From the NCBI RefSeq assembly GCF_022179225.1, contig NZ_BPQL01000062.1, positions 1 to 64,000 on the forward strand: a DNA stretch of 64,000 bases, read 5' to 3'. This document shows, one piece after another, positions 60,975 to 64,000 of this stretch. The translations under genes were made by a program, and so were the position numbers. The notes beneath the pieces are model-generated. The model worked only from the letters and a program-made list of their open reading frames with translations, made no database searches and was not told the origin of the DNA. Within the stretch, counting starts at the first letter, position 1. Each line of letters begins with the position of its first letter. The DNA comes from Methylobacterium goesingense (lineage in GTDB: Bacteria; Pseudomonadota; Alphaproteobacteria; Rhizobiales; Beijerinckiaceae).

Positions 60975-62774
60975 TCAGCTCCGATCCATCCGGTAAAGCG
61001 CGAATGGTAGCGGCACGAATTCAACAGGAACGTTTTGCTCCGCCAGCATCTTCTGGCTTACGAAGCGCGCCGGGGCGAAGACAAGGTGGTGTTTGTCTGT
61101 ATCTGAGGCGGCGAATGCCTTAGCGCGCGCCAACGTCAACGCTGCCTCCGGCGACTTTAGCCAGTCGAGGTCAGCCTTGTAAATCAGCCAGACGTGTTGG
61201 CTTTTCGTCGCGCCGAGATAGAAATCGTCTTCGCGTACCGCGGCAGGATCAAACGCGTAATTGGTAGCCATGTGGAAAAGTGCTGCGCCAAGACCAACAT
61301 AGGGCGGTAATGTTTCACCGCTCAATACCTTGTCAAGTTCGACAGCATCACCAAGTGTACAATAAGTAAATTTTCCACCGAGACCCTCCATCTGATCGAT
61401 GTAAGATTTTTCCCCAGTTACAATTAGATCGCCGTCTCTAATTTCCTTTGTTACATAATCGTATTCGTGTGCATGGAGATTTTCGATTGTATCTATGTTA
61501 TGGATTATTTTGTTAAATTTCTTTATTTTTGCCCATGAAAGCGATTGTCTTAACAATTCTGTTTTTTGCACACCTTTGAATTCGTAGCCTTGGATCACGC
61601 GGCGCATGCGTTCTGCGGTTAGTCTGTCCGCATAATCTTCCATCTCCACGAGAATGAAGCGACGCTCTCCACCGTCTCGCTCATTCGCCGACAGAACAGC
61701 ATGAGCGGTCGTTCCTGATCCTGCGAAGGAATCAAGAATGATTGAATCAGACTTTGTGGCAATCGCAATAATGCGCTCAATCAAAGCGATAGTTTTTGGT
61801 GCATGTATAACAAGATCAGATTCTTCATAATCGCTGAATATTTCGAGTAGTTTCTTTTTAGATTCCTCGGTCGTACCAACTTCGCTCGCCGACCAAAATG
61901 TCATCGGCACGAGACCCTTCGCATTCTCCGGAAACTGCTTGATTCTAGGCTTACCATCGCCTTTCTTCGGCCAGTAAACCATATTCTCAGACTTTAGCCG
62001 CTCAAACTCCGGCTCTGTAGCACCCCAGCAGCGGCCTTTCGGCGGCCTATGCTTTATGCCGGTTGGCGTTGTAATTTCATATACTTGGTCCTTACGAAAA
62101 CCTTGGGCGGTGAATGGAATGGATGCCCAATCACCGCGTGGATCTTTATCTGGGTTAGCATAGCCACCTTCAGTCGGAGCTAGAAGGTTGCGGCGCAGCT
62201 TCCAAGTGTCCTTTAAGGCCTTCGAATATAATAAAATGTGATCGAAGCTCGGGGAAAGAACAGCCCGATTTTCGCGAGACGTGCGCTTTTGCCAAGCAAG
62301 CTGTCCGATGAACGAATTTTCGCCGAAGATTTCGTCGAGCATACTACGAGCGTGATGGACTTCGTTGTCGTCAAGAGTTATCCAGATGCTACCGTTGTCA
62401 CTTAACATTTCGTGCAACAAGCGAATTCGCGGCCACATCATTGCGCACCATTTGTCATGACGCAGTCCGTCTTCAACACCAATCGGATTCGATTCTAGCC
62501 ACTCCCGGATCATTGGAGCATTGACGTTATCACTGTAAGCCCACCCCTCATTGCCGGTGTTGTAAGGCGGGTCGATGAAAATGCAGTCCACTTTTCCCGC
62601 ATAAAGCGGCAGGAGCGCTTTAAGCGCGTGTAAATTGTCACCGTGAACGATGAGGTTGCCGTCGAGGGCAACGGGTCCAATGCCTTTGGTTTCTTCAGGG
62701 ACAAGCGGGCGGAAGGGTACCGCCAGATGATGATTATAGACAAACTCTTTGCCCTTGAAATTCAGTGCCGTCAT
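60975..62774 (-). CDS. mod: Type III DNA methyltransferase, Mod subunit
   Basis: 599 residues. Beta-class amino-methyltransferase: motif IV DPPYNTGNE at 68-75 before motif I FAGSGTTAHA at 350-359. The segment between (about 150-340) and the C-terminus are target-recognition and Res-interaction regions (KRTSRENRAVLS, WGATEPEFERLKSENMVYWP). It makes N6-methyladenine on one strand of a 5-6 base site that the sequence does not reveal. Lower GC than the backbone. Stop at 60975, four bases before res. Mod genes are often phase-variable; no simple repeat is seen in this one. Confidence 0.92.
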   Translation of the reverse strand: MTALNFKGKEFVYNHHLAVPFRPLVPEETKGIGPVALDGNLIVHGDNLHALKALLPLYAGKVDCIFIDPPYNTGNEGWAYSDNVNAPMIREWLESNPIGVEDGLRHDKWCAMMWPRIRLLHEMLSDNGSIWITLDDNEVHHARSMLDEIFGENSFIGQLAWQKRTSRENRAVLSPSFDHILLYSKALKDTWKLRRNLLAPTEGGYANPDKDPRGDWASIPFTAQGFRKDQVYEITTPTGIKHRPPKGRCWGATEPEFERLKSENMVYWPKKGDGKPRIKQFPENAKGLVPMTFWSASEVGTTEESKKKLLEIFSDYEESDLVIHAPKTIALIERIIAIATKSDSIILDSFAGSGTTAHAVLSANERDGGERRFILVEMEDYADRLTAERMRRVIQGYEFKGVQKTELLRQSLSWAKIKKFNKIIHNIDTIENLHAHEYDYVTKEIRDGDLIVTGEKSYIDQMEGLGGKFTYCTLGDAVELDKVLSGETLPPYVGLGAALFHMATNYAFDPAAVREDDFYLGATKSQHVWLIYKADLDWLKSPEAALTLARAKAFAASDTDKHHLVFAPARFVSQKMLAEQNVPVEFVPLPFALYRMDRS

Positions 62775-62821
62775 ACGTCCCTCTACCGCTCTCGAAATGC
62801 TACCAGCGCCCTAAAAAGCCA

Positions 62822-62977
62822 TCATCTGCTAATCGGACGTTCTTGAATTACGTCTATTAAAGGGGTAAGCGCCGACATTGGAGTATCCCTTTGGAAGCGC
62901 ATTAGATCGCCGTACAAGGCCGCCAGCCGCTCGTAGTGGCGCTTGAGCGTCGAGTGATCTTCGGCGTCGTCCTGCAT
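62822..62977 (-). CDS. Small hypothetical protein upstream of mod
   Basis: 51 residues from ATG 62977 with GGGGGA upstream: EDHSTLKRHYERLAALYGDL, TPMSALTPLIDVIQERPI. Helical. Same strand as mod, about 45 bases before it. No family. Confidence 0.4.
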   Translation of the reverse strand: MQDDAEDHSTLKRHYERLAALYGDLMRFQRDTPMSALTPLIDVIQERPISR

Positions 62978-63005
62978 CGGAGGTTCCCCCAATTTGTGGA
63001 GCCTG

Positions 63006-63182
63006 TCAGTAGGGGCAGTCGACGCTGAAGAGCTGTAGCCTATCAGTCCGTGCCTTGCCGATCGCGACCTCATGGCCCTCTCGCTCGATCCGCACGACTG
63101 TCCGCCCATCAATCGTGGTCGCCGTCACGAGACCGGATTGCTTCAGGTGATAGAGGCAGGCTGGAGCGCAGCGTTGGTACAT
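63006..63182 (-). CDS. Doubtful small hypothetical protein
   Basis: 58 codons from ATG 63182: LYHLKQSGLVTATTIDGRTV, VRIEREGHEVA. It could also be the shifted continuation of the frame at 63143-63331, since the two overlap. Confidence 0.3.
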   Translation of the reverse strand: MYQRCAPACLYHLKQSGLVTATTIDGRTVVRIEREGHEVAIGKARTDRLQLFSVDCPY

Positions 63183-63331
63183 CCGAGGGCCCATTCGTCC
63201 AGAGCGTCGGATAGCACTACCTCATTTGCGCTTCCGTTCGATGCCTCGTTAATCAGGACCTGCAGATCCGCAAGGGCCCGGTGTCTCGCTACGATCGCTG
63301 CGACGCCGCCTTGGGGTTCGCTCGTCATCAC
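63143..63331 (-). CDS. Doubtful small hypothetical protein
   Basis: 62 codons: GGVAAIVARHRALADLQVLI, SDALDEWALG, helical and similar in tone to small prophage proteins. Overlaps the next frame by 40 bases. Confidence 0.35.
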   Translation of the reverse strand: MMTSEPQGGVAAIVARHRALADLQVLINEASNGSANEVVLSDALDEWALGCTNAALQPASIT

Positions 63332-63369
63332 AGGGCTCGTTCCGCTCCTGGGTGTGCAACAGTGTCTGC

Positions 63370-63555
63370 CTACTCGCTTGATCCCGATATGAGTAGGCCC
63401 TGCTCTAGCGTGGGTACCACGCCCAAGCCGCCGGTCGCGTCGGGAGAAGCCGCACCAAGCCGCCGTAGCAGCGCCTCGTAGGTCTGTGCGGCCGGTGAAT
63501 GCGGCTGGACCTCGTTCGTGCCATCGAGGAGTTGTTGGACGTCCTGGACGAACAT
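63370..63555 (-). CDS. Doubtful small hypothetical protein
   Basis: 61 codons: MFVQDVQQLLDGTNEVQ, QTYEALLRRLGAASPDATG. No family or strong ribosome site. The remaining 63556-64000 shows nothing I can support. Confidence 0.3.
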   Translation of the reverse strand: MFVQDVQQLLDGTNEVQPHSPAAQTYEALLRRLGAASPDATGGLGVVPTLEQGLLISGSSE

Positions 63556-64000
63556 ACGCTTGGCCTTATCGCTCGCAGGGACTGCCTCGAGCAGCCGGCT
63601 GATTGCGAGTTAGTAGAGGCCCGCGAGGATCACGAGCTTCTGGGTGCCGTCAGACATCGCTCGGCTCACCCCTCCTGCTCGGCCAAGCAAGCGAGCTGTG
63701 CTGTCTTGAAACGCTCCGTCCTCTCATCCTGAGCCTTGCTGTCGACATGAACGTCAGCCCAGGCTTCCTACGCAACACGCTCACGCTCGGCACCCTTGGC
63801 GGCCACGGGTTGGTTGCGATTGATGACGTGTACTGCCTGCGTAGGCATACGCTTCCTTCGTCCATGATCATGGAGAGGTAGGGCGCTACTGGCGAGATAT
63901 CTGCCTATCGGGGCAGTTTCCCAGCCTTATGGAGCAAATGCACCAAGGCGGTGGCGAAAGCAATCTCAGGCGATGATGATTGTGCTCCCTTCGATGGCGT

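Overview
The window looks like chromosomal DNA of a high-GC alphaproteobacterium, most likely a Methylobacterium or close relative. This is an inference from gene content (bacteriophytochrome, LOV and HWE/HisKA_2 kinases, a MucR/Ros-family protein, GapR, RMF-like small proteins) and from the high GC of the backbone. No rRNA is present and there is no CRISPR array.

Layout. 1-7 kb: a type IA topoisomerase running off the left edge, an XRE regulator, a GAF-PAS-PAS-GGDEF-EAL protein and a PAS protein. 7-14.7 kb: a minus-strand surface-glycan cluster (sugar O-methyltransferase, two glycosyltransferases, WcbI-type protein, methyltransferase) of lower GC, with three of its members broken. 14.8-32.9 kb: ordinary chromosome with a dehydrogenase, MAPEG protein, cupin, catalase-family protein, a LOV-HWE kinase next to a receiver without its phospho-acceptor, a flavin monooxygenase, GapR, a GDSL-type autotransporter, a hybrid histidine kinase, a bacteriophytochrome kinase, several tiny proteins and cysC.

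33.2-55.4 kb is an integrated mobile element in a tRNA-Ser(UGA) gene. A 49-bp repeat (5' half of the tRNA plus 10 bp upstream) lies at both ends, and a complete tyrosine integrase sits next to the intact tRNA. The element carries an excisionase-type gene, a DnaB helicase, a DUF1376 protein, a PC4-like protein and a terminase-small-subunit-like gene. No portal, capsid or large terminase is visible, so it is either a decayed prophage or a phage-satellite-like island. Its cargo includes a two-part anti-phage dCTP deaminase split at an 8-G run, an RTX protein, an RMF-like ribosome-hibernation protein, a KTSC protein, a MucR homologue without its zinc ligands, and a ribbon-helix-helix gene whose start codon lies in a concentric dyad. 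Left of the element is the 3' end of a second, related integrase, so elements have probably accumulated at this tRNA more than once.

55.5-64 kb is a second accessory region: a decayed IS5-family transposase, an AT-rich lipoprotein gene pair, an IS3 orfA remnant, a type III restriction-modification pair (mod/res) and small unknown genes.

How the genes work together: the backbone holds a concentration of light and redox signalling genes (LOV, phytochrome, PAS, c-di-GMP). The accessory parts hold cell-surface and anti-phage functions, several of them switched off or possibly phase-variable through short sequence slips.
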